A stretch of DNA of 64,000 nucleotides from Thermosynechococcus sichuanensis E542. Lineage in GTDB: Bacteria > Cyanobacteriota > Cyanobacteriia > Thermosynechococcales > Thermosynechococcaceae. Below, piece after piece: positions 8,301-18,989 of this stretch. Each line of letters begins with the position of its first letter. Positions within the stretch are counted from its first letter, which is position 1. The notes under the pieces are model-generated. The model saw only the letters and a program-made list of their open reading frames with translations, had not been told where the DNA came from and ran no database searches. The stretch is taken from positions 682,001 to 746,000 of the forward strand of contig NZ_CP032152.1 of the NCBI RefSeq assembly GCF_003555505.1, given 5' to 3'. Position numbers and translations under genes: made by a program.

Positions 8301-9695
8301 CTAGGGAGCAAGGGGCAATTTGACGGTAAAGGTAGAACCTTGATTTTCTTGACTGTGAACCGTCACTGTTCCCCGATGCAGATGGACAATTTGACGAACG
8401 ATCGCTAGTCCTAGTCCTGAACCGCTAATGCCCTGTTGCCGCACTCGCTCGTCACGATAGAAATAATCAAAAATATGGGGCAGCGCCGCTTCGCTAATTC
8501 CCATGCCTGTATCGCTGACGTTGATCACCGCTGAGGTGCCCTGCTGGTTTAACTGGAGGGTAATCGTGCCTCCCTTGGGCGTATAGCGATCGGCATTGGT
8601 GAGCAAATTGAGGATCACTTGCTTGAGCATCTCGCGATCGCCCTTAATCATTAAAGGAACCGATGGCACTTCAAGATGAAAGTGATGGCTTGCCGTGCTC
8701 GTTTCCTGCCATTCTTGGACAACTTCCTCGATCAAGGGCACCAAATCAAAGGATGTGGCAAAGTCTGGGGGAGACACCCCCTCATAGCGAGCCAGAAAGA
8801 GCAAATCATTCACCAGTTGTCCCATGGACTTTGCCAGCGTAGCCACTTTTTCTAGCCGGGGGAGGGATTGCTCAGGGGCTTGCCGAGCCAGTAGGAGTCC
8901 CACTTGGGCATGGCTGAGAATTGCGGCAATGGGGGCGCGCAGTTGGTGGGAAGCATTGGCCGTAAAGCGAGCTAGGCGATCGCAGGCGACCTCAAGACGC
9001 TGTCCCCGCAGATCCACTTCCTGATAGAGTTGGCGAAACCAATGAATCGCTAAGCCACTACTGCCCAACCCCACCACCACCGCCAATAGGAGCACAACGG
9101 TATTGGTCTGCCGCAGCGCCTCTAACTGTTGTTGGCGATCGACCAAAAGTCGGTCTTCCTCACTCATAAAGGCGTTAATGGCAGCACGGGAACGATCCAT
9201 TGCCTGTTTTGCTTGCTCCAATTGCTGGTAAAAGTAGAGCCGTTGCTCCGCTTCTGCCAGAGAAAGGTTGAGTCCTTCCTCCAGTTGCTGCGCTAATAAT
9301 TGAAAGGTTTCCTTCACCGCGGATTTTAGATCTTGGAAGTGAGCCAACTGGTGTGGGTTATCGCTGATAAGTGCCTCTAGATTCTCAAGAGTTGAGGGCA
9401 ATTGAGCTGCGGCAGTGTAATAGGGTTCGAGAAAGCCCACCTGTTGCGTGAGATGATAGCCGCGCACCCCTGTTTCAGCATCAATGAGGTGATTCAATAG
9501 CTCCCGTCCCTCAAGCTGCACCCGTTGCGTGTGGCGCACCCAGCCTTCGTAGTCGGCGATGCTAGCACTGAGCCAAATCAACACCCCCACAGTACTCAAG
9601 AGACAGCACACAGGTAGGGCAATGATGACGATGCCCCGTTGGGTGGGGGGGAGTTGCTGCCACTTCTGGATCTTGAGCCACAGTTTCTTCAGCAT
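8301..9695 (-). CDS. CHASE3 sensor histidine kinase
   Basis: Membrane-bound sensor kinase of 464 residues. Order: TM1 at about 21-46; an extracytoplasmic CHASE3 domain (residues 47-195) with the hallmark DAETGVRGYHLTQ at 72-84; TM2 at about 198-219; a dimerisation/phosphoacceptor domain with His250 in NASHQLRAPIA; and an HATPase domain with the N box NLLTNADRYTPKGG, the G1 box DTGMGI and the G2 box GSGLGLAIV. No HAMP domain is evident. The gene begins 4 bp after the response-regulator stop, so the pair is cotranscribed. The CHASE3 ligand is unknown. The upstream cation ATPase suggests an ion or envelope signal, but this is inference. Confidence 0.92.
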   Translation of the reverse strand: MLKKLWLKIQKWQQLPPTQRGIVIIALPVCCLLSTVGVLIWLSASIADYEGWVRHTQRVQLEGRELLNHLIDAETGVRGYHLTQQVGFLEPYYTAAAQLPSTLENLEALISDNPHQLAHFQDLKSAVKETFQLLAQQLEEGLNLSLAEAEQRLYFYQQLEQAKQAMDRSRAAINAFMSEEDRLLVDRQQQLEALRQTNTVVLLLAVVVGLGSSGLAIHWFRQLYQEVDLRGQRLEVACDRLARFTANASHQLRAPIAAILSHAQVGLLLARQAPEQSLPRLEKVATLAKSMGQLVNDLLFLARYEGVSPPDFATSFDLVPLIEEVVQEWQETSTASHHFHLEVPSVPLMIKGDREMLKQVILNLLTNADRYTPKGGTITLQLNQQGTSAVINVSDTGMGISEAALPHIFDYFYRDERVRQQGISGSGLGLAIVRQIVHLHRGTVTVHSQENQGSTFTVKLPLAP

Positions 9696-9699
9696 GCTC

Positions 9700-10374
9700 C
9701 TAGGAATTGGCTTGCAGGCGGTAGCCCATGCCGTAGATGGTCTCTAGCCAGTCGGCACACCCTAGCTCCTCTAGGCGCAGGCGCAAGCGGCGAATTTGGG
9801 TACTGACGGCATTACTTTCCGGTTGGTTGTCCCACTCCCAAAGGTTCAGTTCCAGTTGTTCGCGACTGATGACTTGCCCTGGATGGCGCAGAAAAAACTC
9901 CAAAAACTGGTATTCCCGGGTGGAGAGCACGATCGCCTGATCGCCGCGTCGGAGCGTCATGGAGGGGAGATCTAGGACTAAATCCTGCAAATGTAGTTGA
10001 TCGCCTAGCCATTGGGGCGATCGCCGGCCAAGGGCACGCACCCGTGCCAACAGTTCCATCACATCGACGGGTTTGATCAAGTAATCATCGGCACCGGCAT
10101 CTAGCCCCATCACTTTGTCGGCAGTGGTATCCTTGGCCGTTAGCAATAGAATCGGCGTGCTCTTACCCTGCTGGCGGTACTGGCTACACAGTTCAAGGCC
10201 ATTCACTTTCGGTAACATCCAGTCCAAAATCAGCAGATCATAGGTTTTTTCCTGCATCAACCATTGAGCTGTTTCCCCCTCCTGAACCCCATCCACTAGA
10301 TGTCCCACGTGGGTAAGGGCAGTACTCAGCGGCTCCAATTGCTCTGGATCATCTTCTACAAAGAGAATGCGCAT
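9700..10374 (-). CDS. OmpR/PhoB-family response regulator
   Basis: A 224-residue DNA-binding response regulator, partner of the CHASE3 kinase. The start at 10374 gives MRILFVEDDPEQ, the normal receiver N terminus; an in-frame start at 10470 would add 32 low-complexity residues and run into the ATPase gene. The receiver has the acidic pair Glu7/Asp8-Asp9, the phosphoacceptor Asp51 in LILDWMLPKVNGL, the TAKD switch region and a lysine in YLIKPVD. The C-terminal winged helix (about 125-220) includes STREYQFLEFFLRHPGQVISRE. The LILDWMLP style recalls cyanobacterial RppA/NrsR regulators, but I do not assign that name. It starts 26 bp after the ATPase stop. Confidence 0.93.
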   Translation of the reverse strand: MRILFVEDDPEQLEPLSTALTHVGHLVDGVQEGETAQWLMQEKTYDLLILDWMLPKVNGLELCSQYRQQGKSTPILLLTAKDTTADKVMGLDAGADDYLIKPVDVMELLARVRALGRRSPQWLGDQLHLQDLVLDLPSMTLRRGDQAIVLSTREYQFLEFFLRHPGQVISREQLELNLWEWDNQPESNAVSTQIRRLRLRLEELGCADWLETIYGMGYRLQANS

Positions 10375-10400
10375 TCCACCACCACGGCCTCTTAGGAACA

Positions 10401-13226
10401 CTACTCCAACAATTTTAGTTCTTGGCCTTTGCTCAACAGCCGCAACGCCAGTTTCTCTAACTCCACCCACACAAAGACAAGGGTACTAAAGCCAATACAC
10501 ACCGCTAGCTCCGTTCCAGAGAGCAAGTAGGTGCCAAAGAAGCGGCGCAGGGGTGAGGCATAGATCAACAATAGTTGCAGAATCGTGGTCAGGATGACCG
10601 ATCCCCAAACAAAGAGGTTTGAGGTGGGGTTCATTTCAATCGTTAGGCGACTACTCGAACGAGCGGCAAGGGCATGACCCATTTGCGCGAGACAGAGGGT
10701 GGTGAACACCATGGTTGTCCAACGTCTTGGATCGAGTCCCCCTTCTATATGTTCGCTGGTATAGCTATAGGCCCATACCATCAGGGAAATGCCCACCATG
10801 GCCAAAATTAAGCCCACGCGAATCATATAGGAACCGAGGCCACGGCTGAAAATACTTTCGTTGGGTTTAATCGGTGGCCGTTTCATGACATCGGGATCTC
10901 CTGGTTCAACGGCGAGAGCAAGGGCAGGCAAGCCATCGGTCACCAAGTTCATCCAGAGAATTTGCAAGGGAGTCAGAGGGACGCCGCCCAATCCCAAGAG
11001 GGGTGAACAGGCGATCGTAATGACTTCACCAATGTTGGAGCCGAGAATGTACCTAATGAAGCGACGAATGTTGCTGTAAATGACTCGCCCTTCCTCAGTG
11101 GCAGCCACAATGGTGGCAAAGTTATCGTCCAAGAGCACCATATCGCTGGCTTCCTTGGTGACATCGGTGCCCGTCATCCCCATCGCTACACCAATATCCG
11201 CTTGTTTGAGGGCAGGGGCATCATTGACGCCATCGCCAGTCATGGCCACAATTTCACCGTGACGTTGTAGCGATTTGACAATCCGTAGTTTATGCTCCGG
11301 CGAGACGCGGGCATAGACATTGACGGTGAGGGTGGCAGCGTCTAATTCCTCAGGACTGAGCTTTTCAATCTCTCGACCGGTCAGAGCGCGATCGCCCCAC
11401 TCACAAATGCCAATTTGACTGGCGATCGCCTGCGCTGTTAATTGATGATCCCCCGTAATCATGATCGGGCGAATCCCAGCCCTGCGACAGGTGGCGACAG
11501 CCTCTAGAACTTCCGGCCGCGGAGGATCAAGAATGCCCACTAGCCCCAACCAGATCAACTCCTGCTCACTGGTCTCTACACTCGCCGCGGGTGGCAGCTC
11601 TGACCAGTAACGATGGGCAATGCCCAAGACCCGCAGCCCTTGAGCAGCAAAGCGATCGTTTTCAGCCAGAATCTCTTGGCGATCCGCTAGGGTTAGGGGT
11701 TGAATGTCCTGCCCCACCTGCCGCCATTGGCAGCGCTCTAATGTCAGTTCCGGTGACCCTTTGGTAATCATCCAGTAGGGTTCTTTGGCGGGCATCTCAG
11801 GAATGGATTCACTGCGGTAGAACGTACTCATCCGCTTGCGATCGGCATCAAAGGGAAACTCCGCCACCCGCGCCGCCTGCTGCTGCAAGGCCTTGAGATC
11901 AATCCCCCCTTTAACGGCCAAGGGCAAGAGGGAGCCTTCCGTCGGGTCACCGAGAATCACCCACTCCGCTGCGTGTTGTTTGAGGAGCGCATCATTACAC
12001 AGTGCCCCTGCCAGAAGGAGCAATTGCCGTTCGTAGAGTGCGGCAGGGTCGTCCGTATTGGCGTTGTAGAAGTCGCCCTTGGGTTCGTAGCCATTACCGC
12101 TCACTTTGGCGCGATAGGAGCTAGTAGCTACCGCCTGCACCACCATTTTGTTTTGGGTGAGGGTACCCGTTTTGTCGGAGCAGATCGTCGTTACACTACC
12201 AAGGGTCTCCACAGCGGGCAGACGACGGATGAGGGCATGACGTTTCACCATCCGCTGCGTTCCCAATGCGAGCGTGACGGTAATGACTGCCGGCAAGCCT
12301 TCGGGTACCACTGCCACCGCCATACTGAGGGAGACTTCAATCAATTCCCTGAGTAGGGAAAGATCGTAGAGACTACCCGCAACCACGACGATCGCCACCA
12401 GCACTAAGGCAATCCAAACCAAGCGATTACCCAGTTCCGTCATCCGTTTTTGCAGCGGTGTAGGTTCTTGCTCCACCTCTTGCAGAGCAGCGGCAATTTT
12501 CCCCAGCTCGGTGTCCATGCCGATCGCCGTGACGACGGCCACACCGCGGCCTTGGTTGACTTCGGTGCCGGCAAAGACGAGATTGCCGCGATCGCCCACT
12601 TCTGTATCAATGGGCAAAACTTTCTCAGCATTTTTACTAGTGGCTTCTGCTTCACCAGTGAGGGCGGCTTCGCGAATTTGTAAATTTACCGCTTCAAGGA
12701 GGCGACCATCGGCAGCGACTTTCACCCCAGCTTCCAAAAAGAAAATGTCCCCGACAACCAGTTCAGGGGAGTCAATTTCCATGACCTTTCCTTGGCGGAG
12801 CACACGCACTTTAGGAGCTGCCATATTTTTTAAGGCTGCCAGCGCCTCTTCGGCACGGGATTCTTGGACATAGCCCAAAATGGCATTGAGGATAACAACA
12901 ACAAGAATGGCCGTTGCATCCTTGGGAAAGGGGAAGGTGTTTTCTTCGAGAGATTCGAGAATATCTAACGTGGCAGAAACAATGGCTACCACCAAAAGCA
13001 TGATCAGCATCACATTGCGAAACTGATCAATGAAAATCTGCCAGCGGGGTCGGCGGCCATTGTCAATGAGTTCGTTGCGGCCATATGCCGCCTGTCGCCG
13101 TTCAACCTCTGCAAAACTCAACCCCTCTTGGCGATCGCTCCCAAGGCGGCTAATGACTTCATCAGCACTCAGAGCATGCCAAACTGATTCACGATCTATG
13201 TTGAAGGAGGCATTGGAGGAGGTCAT
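10401..13226 (-). CDS. P2A-type cation-transporting ATPase (Ca2+-ATPase/PacL-like)
   Basis: Ten-helix P-type pump of 941 residues. The start at 13226 ([19 protein letters not shown]) is chosen because the longer frame to 13307 would run into the end of the upstream GTPase gene. Elements in order: the N-terminal cation ATPase domain; the TGEA loop at 190-193; PEGLP (308-312) in M4, as in SERCA-type P2A pumps; the phosphorylated Asp351 in [39 protein letters not shown]; and in M6 [16 protein letters not shown], close to the SERCA motif. These favour Ca2+ or another alkali/alkaline-earth ion over heavy metals, as no N-terminal CxxC is present. The response regulator and kinase follow immediately, suggesting co-regulation. 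Confidence 0.93.
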   Translation of the reverse strand: MTSSNASFNIDRESVWHALSADEVISRLGSDRQEGLSFAEVERRQAAYGRNELIDNGRRPRWQIFIDQFRNVMLIMLLVVAIVSATLDILESLEENTFPFPKDATAILVVVILNAILGYVQESRAEEALAALKNMAAPKVRVLRQGKVMEIDSPELVVGDIFFLEAGVKVAADGRLLEAVNLQIREAALTGEAEATSKNAEKVLPIDTEVGDRGNLVFAGTEVNQGRGVAVVTAIGMDTELGKIAAALQEVEQEPTPLQKRMTELGNRLVWIALVLVAIVVVAGSLYDLSLLRELIEVSLSMAVAVVPEGLPAVITVTLALGTQRMVKRHALIRRLPAVETLGSVTTICSDKTGTLTQNKMVVQAVATSSYRAKVSGNGYEPKGDFYNANTDDPAALYERQLLLLAGALCNDALLKQHAAEWVILGDPTEGSLLPLAVKGGIDLKALQQQAARVAEFPFDADRKRMSTFYRSESIPEMPAKEPYWMITKGSPELTLERCQWRQVGQDIQPLTLADRQEILAENDRFAAQGLRVLGIAHRYWSELPPAASVETSEQELIWLGLVGILDPPRPEVLEAVATCRRAGIRPIMITGDHQLTAQAIASQIGICEWGDRALTGREIEKLSPEELDAATLTVNVYARVSPEHKLRIVKSLQRHGEIVAMTGDGVNDAPALKQADIGVAMGMTGTDVTKEASDMVLLDDNFATIVAATEEGRVIYSNIRRFIRYILGSNIGEVITIACSPLLGLGGVPLTPLQILWMNLVTDGLPALALAVEPGDPDVMKRPPIKPNESIFSRGLGSYMIRVGLILAMVGISLMVWAYSYTSEHIEGGLDPRRWTTMVFTTLCLAQMGHALAARSSSRLTIEMNPTSNLFVWGSVILTTILQLLLIYASPLRRFFGTYLLSGTELAVCIGFSTLVFVWVELEKLALRLLSKGQELKLLE

Positions 13227-13273
13227 GGCGGGTGAGGAGATGAACGGTTTTTTTATCCTTTCTTTATCTTCGT

Positions 13274-15151
13274 CTATTTTGCTGGAACCATAGCAAACCG
13301 CTGCCAATAGTCCTCATAGCGCGCCATCAGCGTCAGAGGTGGCTCAGGCTGTGTCCAAAACTCTACGAGGGTGTGTCCTGTGGCCCACGTATCTTGATCT
13401 AAAGGGCTACGCCGTTGTAGCAGCAGGGGAGCCAAGGTTTTTAGATCAAAGGGACGCGGCGGTACCTCTATGCGATCGCTGGCATTTTGCAACAGCGTGT
13501 AGAGTTCATAGGCCAGTTGCAATTTACAAAGAATCACCGGCAGGTGTTCTAGGGGCAGTTGTTCAGCCAGCAGCCATGCGGCAGCGGGAGACCCCGTGAG
13601 CATCGTTGAGAGAAACTGGAGTACCGGTCGCTTGAGCAAATCGGCAATGCCCTGACTGGTGGTGATGCGGTGGCAATAGGTGTCAATGAGGCGAGAAGCA
13701 GCCTGGAGTCGTGTCTGGCGATCGCTCAGCCAGCGAGCCATGCGGATCTGCTTGGCGGGGGCAATTAAATTCACCAAGGTATCACTGAGGGCATCGAGTC
13801 CCCAAGCCATGCGCCCTGGGGTGCTGTTGACGATGGGCAGAATATGGGGCGTATAGGCGGCCAACTGTTCTTGGCGATAGGCCACCGCTTCGCGAATACT
13901 CACTTCCTTGGGACGGGTACCCCGTTGCCAGTCGTAGGGCGGATGCCATTCCCGCAGGGGGCGCAGCCGATCCACTTGGGTGACCGCCACCACCATCGGC
14001 AAGTCCCTCACCTGTTGGCGAATTAGTTGCAGGGCGGTGATGTCCGGGGCAAGGGCAGGATCCAGCGCTGGGGTCAGCAGTAACACCACATCCATGCGCG
14101 GTAGGAGTTCCCGCAGGCGAGCTTGAATATCGGCACCGCGAATATCCTCGTAGCCGGGGGTATCCCAAAGGATCAAGTCTTCCTGCCAACGGTATTGCTG
14201 GATCTCGTTCGTGTTGGGCAAGGGGGAAACGCTGGTGGTGGGGGCAGCAAATAAACTATTGATCAGGCTACTTTTGCCTGCACCGGTGCGACCCACGAGA
14301 AAGACATTCACAGGCTCGGTTTCGGCACGGGCAAGGGGAAGACTCTGCTCTAAAATGTCCTGTAATGTCCCTGTATCGGTGCGCGGGGTGGGGGTGGGCA
14401 ACTCCAGTTGGGTCAGGCTACCGCTATAGAGGGCGATCGCCCGCAGTCCCAAGGCCTTGAGCACCTGTTCCCGCAGGGTCAGTCCCAAGTTGGCAATCAA
14501 GGCTTGATTGGCCTTTTCCTGCTGCTCCTGGGTAAAGGTTTTGGCGATCGCCACACTGGGATTGAGGAGCCACTGTGCCCAATTCCAAGCGGTAAAGCCC
14601 CAGCGAGCAACGGGCGCTACCTGTCGCGAGAGTTCATAGGCGCGCACTGCTTGTCCCACAGTTACCCGCGACAAAATTGGGTTAAGGGTTGCCAGCCAGC
14701 GATCCACATCCTCAATGGTGTCCCGCAGCAAGCGATAGGCTTGGGGCACATAGATTTGCAACAGTGGACGTTGGGCATTGGGATAATAGACCTTGGCAAT
14801 CTCACTGACGAGGGTTTGTGCCCGCTGCCAAAAGAGTGGCCAATTTTCCCAAGGGGGCGGGTCTTGGCGGCTTTGTTCAAGGGTGTGTTGGAGAATCTTG
14901 AGGGCGCGTTGATCCGTTTCTGAATCACTGCTCCGCGGCAGCTCAAAAGGACGAGAGTCAATCTCTGTCGGCTGACCCTTGAGCCAATGGGCAACCCCCC
15001 ACCGCCACAGCAGCAGAATCACCACGACCACTGCCCAAACCCAACTCAGTCCCCAGGCATGAATTTGGATCGAGGCGGCGGTGAGGATAAAGCTGGCGAT
15101 CGCCACCAGTGGCAGGACAAAAAGAATCCACTGCCACCAAGAGGGCTGCAT
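13274..15151 (-). CDS. Membrane-anchored GTPase
   Basis: A 625-residue GTP-binding protein of the TRAFAC class. Two hydrophobic segments at about 6-26 and 34-50 anchor the N terminus. A helical region (80-280) follows, then the G domain: G1 GRTGAGKS (287-294), a Thr-rich switch I with LPNTNEI, G3 DTPGYEDI (330-337) and G4 TQVD near 394. The C-terminal third is helical ([17 protein letters not shown]) and could contact membrane. The layout recalls cyanobacterial DUF697/dynamin-like GTPases, and the role is unknown; ribosome, membrane remodelling or transport control are all possible. It begins 3 bp after the rsfS stop and ends 47 bp before the ATPase start, so the genes probably share a transcript. 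Confidence 0.85.
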   Translation of the reverse strand: MQPSWWQWILFVLPLVAIASFILTAASIQIHAWGLSWVWAVVVVILLLWRWGVAHWLKGQPTEIDSRPFELPRSSDSETDQRALKILQHTLEQSRQDPPPWENWPLFWQRAQTLVSEIAKVYYPNAQRPLLQIYVPQAYRLLRDTIEDVDRWLATLNPILSRVTVGQAVRAYELSRQVAPVARWGFTAWNWAQWLLNPSVAIAKTFTQEQQEKANQALIANLGLTLREQVLKALGLRAIALYSGSLTQLELPTPTPRTDTGTLQDILEQSLPLARAETEPVNVFLVGRTGAGKSSLINSLFAAPTTSVSPLPNTNEIQQYRWQEDLILWDTPGYEDIRGADIQARLRELLPRMDVVLLLTPALDPALAPDITALQLIRQQVRDLPMVVAVTQVDRLRPLREWHPPYDWQRGTRPKEVSIREAVAYRQEQLAAYTPHILPIVNSTPGRMAWGLDALSDTLVNLIAPAKQIRMARWLSDRQTRLQAASRLIDTYCHRITTSQGIADLLKRPVLQFLSTMLTGSPAAAWLLAEQLPLEHLPVILCKLQLAYELYTLLQNASDRIEVPPRPFDLKTLAPLLLQRRSPLDQDTWATGHTLVEFWTQPEPPLTLMARYEDYWQRFAMVPAK

Positions 15152-15154
15152 CGG

Positions 15155-15574
15155 TTAGGTAGTCACCAGTGACTCAAAGGGAATGCGCTGGGCGTGCCCC
15201 CAAAAAGCCTCAAGGTTGTAGTATTGCCGTTCCTTGGGCAACTGCACATGGACAATCACATCGCCGTAGTCCATCAGCACCCATGAACATTCCGCTTGGC
15301 CTTCAATATGTTGGGGTTGGCGTTGGCAATGTTCGAGCGCCGCCTCCTCAATCCCTTGGTAAATGGCGCGCACTTGGGTTTTTGAGAGTCCCGTAATGAT
15401 CACAAAGTAATCGGTGAGGTAGGACACGCCACTCACATCCAAAAGGCAGATATCCACTCCCTTGCGATCGTCGGCGGCATAGGCTGCGGTCCATGCTAGT
15501 TTAAGGCTAGGGTCAGTAATTGCGGCTACCCGTTGCATCTGTTGAATAGTCAGGCTGCTGTCTCCTAAACGCAC
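15155..15574 (-). CDS. rsfS: Ribosomal silencing factor RsfS (Iojap family)
   Basis: Binds ribosomal protein L14 on the large subunit and blocks subunit joining when growth slows. The conserved core is clear: KGVDICLLDVSGVSYLTDYF, VIITGLSKTQVRAI, EGQAECSWVLMDYGDVIVHV and FW near the end. Start choice: GTG 15574 has AAAGGA about 8 nt upstream and gives 139 residues. An ATG at 15538 would also keep the whole domain, while the 5'-most frame to 15622 would run through the menE promoter region. It is divergent from menE and tightly followed by the membrane GTPase gene. Confidence 0.9.
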   Translation of the reverse strand: MRLGDSSLTIQQMQRVAAITDPSLKLAWTAAYAADDRKGVDICLLDVSGVSYLTDYFVIITGLSKTQVRAIYQGIEEAALEHCQRQPQHIEGQAECSWVLMDYGDVIVHVQLPKERQYYNLEAFWGHAQRIPFESLVTT

Positions 15575-15624
15575 TCCTTTATCCTTTGATTTTACCCATT
15601 GGTTTAGGGAGGCGCAGGACAAAT

Positions 15625-16917
15625 TTGTTACAAAGCCTTACAAGCATTGCCCCCCACTGGCTGTGGTATCCCCACAACGGACAATGGCATACTGCTACCG
15701 CCATCCTTCTCGAGCAATTAGCCAACTATCAGGCGCAACTTCAAGAGCGGCAGCCGACGATCCTTGTGCTGGCCGAACCCGATCCCCTGTGTTTTATCAG
15801 TGGTTTTCTAGCAGCCCTCTCTACAGGCACGCCCCTATTGCTGGCCAATCCCCAATGGCAGTTCCAAGAGTGGCAGCAAGTGGCAGCGATCTTGCCCCAG
15901 AATTTTATCGCCTGGGGAACGGTGCCCCCCCTAGACCCCCAAGGCGCTGAAGAACCATTGCCCCAGGGCTGGATTCTGATTCCCACAGGCGGCACTCAAG
16001 GGCGGTTGCGGTGGGCAATTCACACGGTAGCTACCCTGCAGGCGGCGGTGATGGGGCTGCAACGCCACTTACGACAAGGAGTGATTCACTGTCTGAGTAT
16101 TTTGCCTTTGTACCATGTCAGTGGCCTGATGCCCGTGGTGCGATCGCTCTGGAGTGGCGGCCAACTCTATCTGGCGAGCCATTTACGGGACTTACGGCGA
16201 ACAGCCCCCCCCGCCAATTGGAATCTGTGGCTGTCTCTAGTGCCTCGGCAACTGCAACAGGTGCTTACAGAGCCGCTACCGTGGTTAGACAAGTTAAGGG
16301 GGATTTTTATTGGCGGTGGCCCCACTTGGTCGCAACTATTGGATCAAGCAGCAGCGCAGCGATTGCCGCTATGTCTCAGCTATGGCATGACCGAAACCGC
16401 AGGCATGATCTGTGCCCAGCGACAGGGGGACTTTTTGGCGGGCGATCGCTCCTGTGGTCAAGTCTTACCCCATGCCCAGATTGCTTTGACCCCTACGGGG
16501 GAGATTCAGATTCAGTCGGCCTCCCTTGCCCTTGGCTATTACCCTCAGTTATTCCCTGAAGGGATCTTCCAAACGGACGATCGCGCTCAATGGCGGGGCG
16601 ATCGCCTTTACATTTTGGGACGCAGTAGCCGCAAAATCATTAGTGGTGGCGAGAACATCTACCCCGAAGAGTTAGAAGCCTTACTCCTTGACAGTGGCCT
16701 TGTCCAAGACATTCACATCTACGGCGCACCCGACCCCCTGTGGGGCGAACAAGTCATTGCCCTCTATGTGGGAGATGCCTCCCCTGAGGAGCTAAGCAGA
16801 TGGCTCAAACAGCAGTGCAGTGCCTACAAGTGCCCCAAGCAATGGATTTCTGTACCCCAAATTCCCCGCACGCCCCAAGGAAAAGTGCGATTATCCTCGA
16901 TCATGGAGGCAGTTTGA
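15625..16917 (+). CDS. menE: 2-succinylbenzoate--CoA ligase
   Basis: ANL-superfamily ligase that activates o-succinylbenzoate in phylloquinone synthesis, needed for the photosystem I secondary acceptor. Seen motifs: the P-loop-like LIPTGGTQGRLRWA; YGMTETAG; TDDRAQWRGDRLYILGR; and the A10 lysine region PRTPQGKVR at the end. The 430-residue size is short for MenE but usual in cyanobacteria. No ATG is available: TTG 15625 has AGGA at 5 nt and AGGGAGG further up, while another TTG at 15586 has no ribosome binding site. The isochorismate synthase gene menF is 8 kb away in the same window. Confidence 0.88.
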   Translation: MLQSLTSIAPHWLWYPHNGQWHTATAILLEQLANYQAQLQERQPTILVLAEPDPLCFISGFLAALSTGTPLLLANPQWQFQEWQQVAAILPQNFIAWGTVPPLDPQGAEEPLPQGWILIPTGGTQGRLRWAIHTVATLQAAVMGLQRHLRQGVIHCLSILPLYHVSGLMPVVRSLWSGGQLYLASHLRDLRRTAPPANWNLWLSLVPRQLQQVLTEPLPWLDKLRGIFIGGGPTWSQLLDQAAAQRLPLCLSYGMTETAGMICAQRQGDFLAGDRSCGQVLPHAQIALTPTGEIQIQSASLALGYYPQLFPEGIFQTDDRAQWRGDRLYILGRSSRKIISGGENIYPEELEALLLDSGLVQDIHIYGAPDPLWGEQVIALYVGDASPEELSRWLKQQCSAYKCPKQWISVPQIPRTPQGKVRLSSIMEAV

Positions 16918-17135
16918 GCTTTTGTGGGTCGTGCTTGGGGGTAACTCACCCAGCAATCCTAAAATACGAAAAAAACTAGCGTTCCTAGCCATATCCAACA
17001 ATGTCCCAACAGCCACCAAATCTAACTCGTCAAACTTCCCCTCGCGCGTGGGCATTGGTGTTGAGGGGTTGTTGCTCGGCAAAAAATCAACTGAAACCCC
17101 TTGATCGTTTCAACGCTGGCTAGCGCAGCGGACGC

Positions 17136-17170
17136 AAAAATAAACGGGCAGGGATCCCAATCTCCTGCCC
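17136..17170 (-). terminator. Rho-independent terminator of the RNase J gene
   Basis: GGGCAGG (17146-17152) pairs with CCTGCCC (17164-17170). On the minus strand the hairpin is followed by a run of mostly T (TTTATTTTTG), 14 bp after the stop codon of the RNase J gene. The remaining 16918-17135 holds no supported feature. Confidence 0.85.
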
Positions 17171-17183
17171 AAGGGGTTTGCTG

Positions 17184-18929
17184 CTAGCCAACCACAGAAG
17201 CGGTGCTGCGACGCCGCCGAATTCCTGTCGTCACAGTGGGGGTGACATCGATGGGTTGCAGGAGCAATAGGACTGAGGCATTACCCTGAAGTTCACGGCG
17301 CACCAGTCGCACCAGCTCCCGTTCAATGTGGGCTTTCACCCCTGCCCAATCGATATCGCCGTTGCGGGCATATTCACTCCAGCGATCGCTCAAAGCGGTT
17401 TCCACCGTAGCATGTACCCAAGCCTGCCAAGCCTGTGGCTCAATGGCCGTCACTACACCCCGTAGGTGCACTTCAGGCGTGGCTTTCAGAGTGCCATCCG
17501 TACCCACCGCCACTGCCACGGTGATAATGCCTTCCTCGGCCAGTTGTTGCCGCTCTTGCAGCACATGGGCTTTGACAATGCCACCGCGATCCAGTAACTC
17601 AATGCCAGCGGGCACCTTATCTACGACACGAATCGAGTCACGGGTGAGTTCTACCACATCGCCGTTGTCAATAATCACCATGTTCTCAGGGGGAATGCCC
17701 ATGCTCTGAGCTGTTTGGGCGTGTTTTACCAACATGCGGTGTTCGCCATGCACGGGTAAAAAGAACTTGGGCTTCGTCAAGGCTAGCATCAGCTTTTGAT
17801 CCTCTTGGCAGGCATGGCCAGAGACGTGAATGCCCTGTTCGCGACCGTAGATGACTTTGGCGCCTTGCATCATCAGGCGATCGATCATGTTGACCACGGC
17901 AATCGTGTTTCCCGGAATGGGGTGAGCTGAAAGAATCACCGTATCACCGGGGCGAATTTTAATTTTGTTGTGTTCTCCCATAGAAATCCGCGTCAGCGCC
18001 GAAAGCGGTTCCCCTTGGGAGCCAGTGGTGAGGTACATCACCTGATGATCGGGGTACTTGTGCGTCATGTGCAGCGGTACAAAGAGATCATCGGGGCAGC
18101 GGATGTAGCCCAACTGCCGTGCATGGGCAATGACATTGAGCATCGATCGCCCCAAAACGGAGACCACGCGGCCATACTTTTGCGCCAATTCCAAGGCCAT
18201 ACTGAGGCGATGCACCGAAGAGGCAAAGGTGGTAAAAATAATCCGCCCCTCCGCTTGGCTAAAGGCACGATCCAAGTTGGGAAAAACCGATCGCTCCGAA
18301 GGGGTGTGGCCGGGGACTTCCGAGTTGGTAGAGTCACTAATGAGACAGAGCACCCCCTTTTCCCCATGCTCCGCGAGCCGCTGAATATCAAAGCACTCGC
18401 CATCAACGGGGGTAAAGTCAAATTTGAAATCTCCCGTGTGGATAATCACGCCAATGGGGGTATGAATCGCCACTGAGAAGCTATCGGCAATGGAGTGGGT
18501 GTTGCGGATATACTCCACAAGAAAGTTTTTGCCCAAGCGCACCATCTCCCGAGGCTGTACCGTGCGAAGTTCAGTGCGATCGGCAACCCCCGCCTCTTCG
18601 AGTTTCCCTTGGAGCAATGCCATCGCGAGCCGAGGACCATAGATGACGGGAATATCAAACTGCTTGAGGTGAAAGGCAATGCCACCAATGTGATCCTCGT
18701 GGCCGTGGGTGACAATCATCCCCTTGATTTTGTCGCGATTTTGCCGTAGGTACGTCATGTCGGGCAAGACGATATTGACCCCGTGCATCCCATCAGTGGG
18801 AAAGGCTAGCCCGGCGTCCAGCAAAATAATTTCATCTTGGAATTCAAAAACGCAGGTGTTCTTGCCAATTTCGTGCAGCCCACCGAGGGGAATAATTTTT
18901 AGGGCAGCAGTTGCAGCGGATTGACTCAT
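17184..18929 (-). CDS. rnj: Ribonuclease J
   Basis: Metallo-beta-lactamase-fold exo/endoribonuclease of RNA decay and 5'-end maturation. Length is 581 residues. The zinc motif HGHEDH is at 75-80 (His75, His77, Asp79, His80), with GLHEIGKN at 17-24, the H3 histidine in IRNTHSIADS, DFKFDFTP, the beta-CASP SDSTNSEVPG, TTGSQGEPLSAL, and HVSGHACQED followed by FLPVHGEHRML. The C-terminal domain ends in a basic RRRRSTASVVG tail. dapA lies 60 bp upstream on the same strand; a dapA-RNase J order is also known from other bacteria. A strong terminator follows. Confidence 0.95.
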   Translation of the reverse strand: MSQSAATAALKIIPLGGLHEIGKNTCVFEFQDEIILLDAGLAFPTDGMHGVNIVLPDMTYLRQNRDKIKGMIVTHGHEDHIGGIAFHLKQFDIPVIYGPRLAMALLQGKLEEAGVADRTELRTVQPREMVRLGKNFLVEYIRNTHSIADSFSVAIHTPIGVIIHTGDFKFDFTPVDGECFDIQRLAEHGEKGVLCLISDSTNSEVPGHTPSERSVFPNLDRAFSQAEGRIIFTTFASSVHRLSMALELAQKYGRVVSVLGRSMLNVIAHARQLGYIRCPDDLFVPLHMTHKYPDHQVMYLTTGSQGEPLSALTRISMGEHNKIKIRPGDTVILSAHPIPGNTIAVVNMIDRLMMQGAKVIYGREQGIHVSGHACQEDQKLMLALTKPKFFLPVHGEHRMLVKHAQTAQSMGIPPENMVIIDNGDVVELTRDSIRVVDKVPAGIELLDRGGIVKAHVLQERQQLAEEGIITVAVAVGTDGTLKATPEVHLRGVVTAIEPQAWQAWVHATVETALSDRWSEYARNGDIDWAGVKAHIERELVRLVRRELQGNASVLLLLQPIDVTPTVTTGIRRRRSTASVVG

Positions 18930-18989
18930 AGGTCTCCTTACGATGAAACGAACAAAAAAGGTGCAGCTTGGGAAATACCCAGCGTTGGC

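Noticed and set aside
15627-15644. HLR1-like pair GTTACAAA-GC-CTTACAAG near the menE start
   Set aside because: Two positions differ from the consensus and it lies within the first menE codons, so chance is the simplest explanation.
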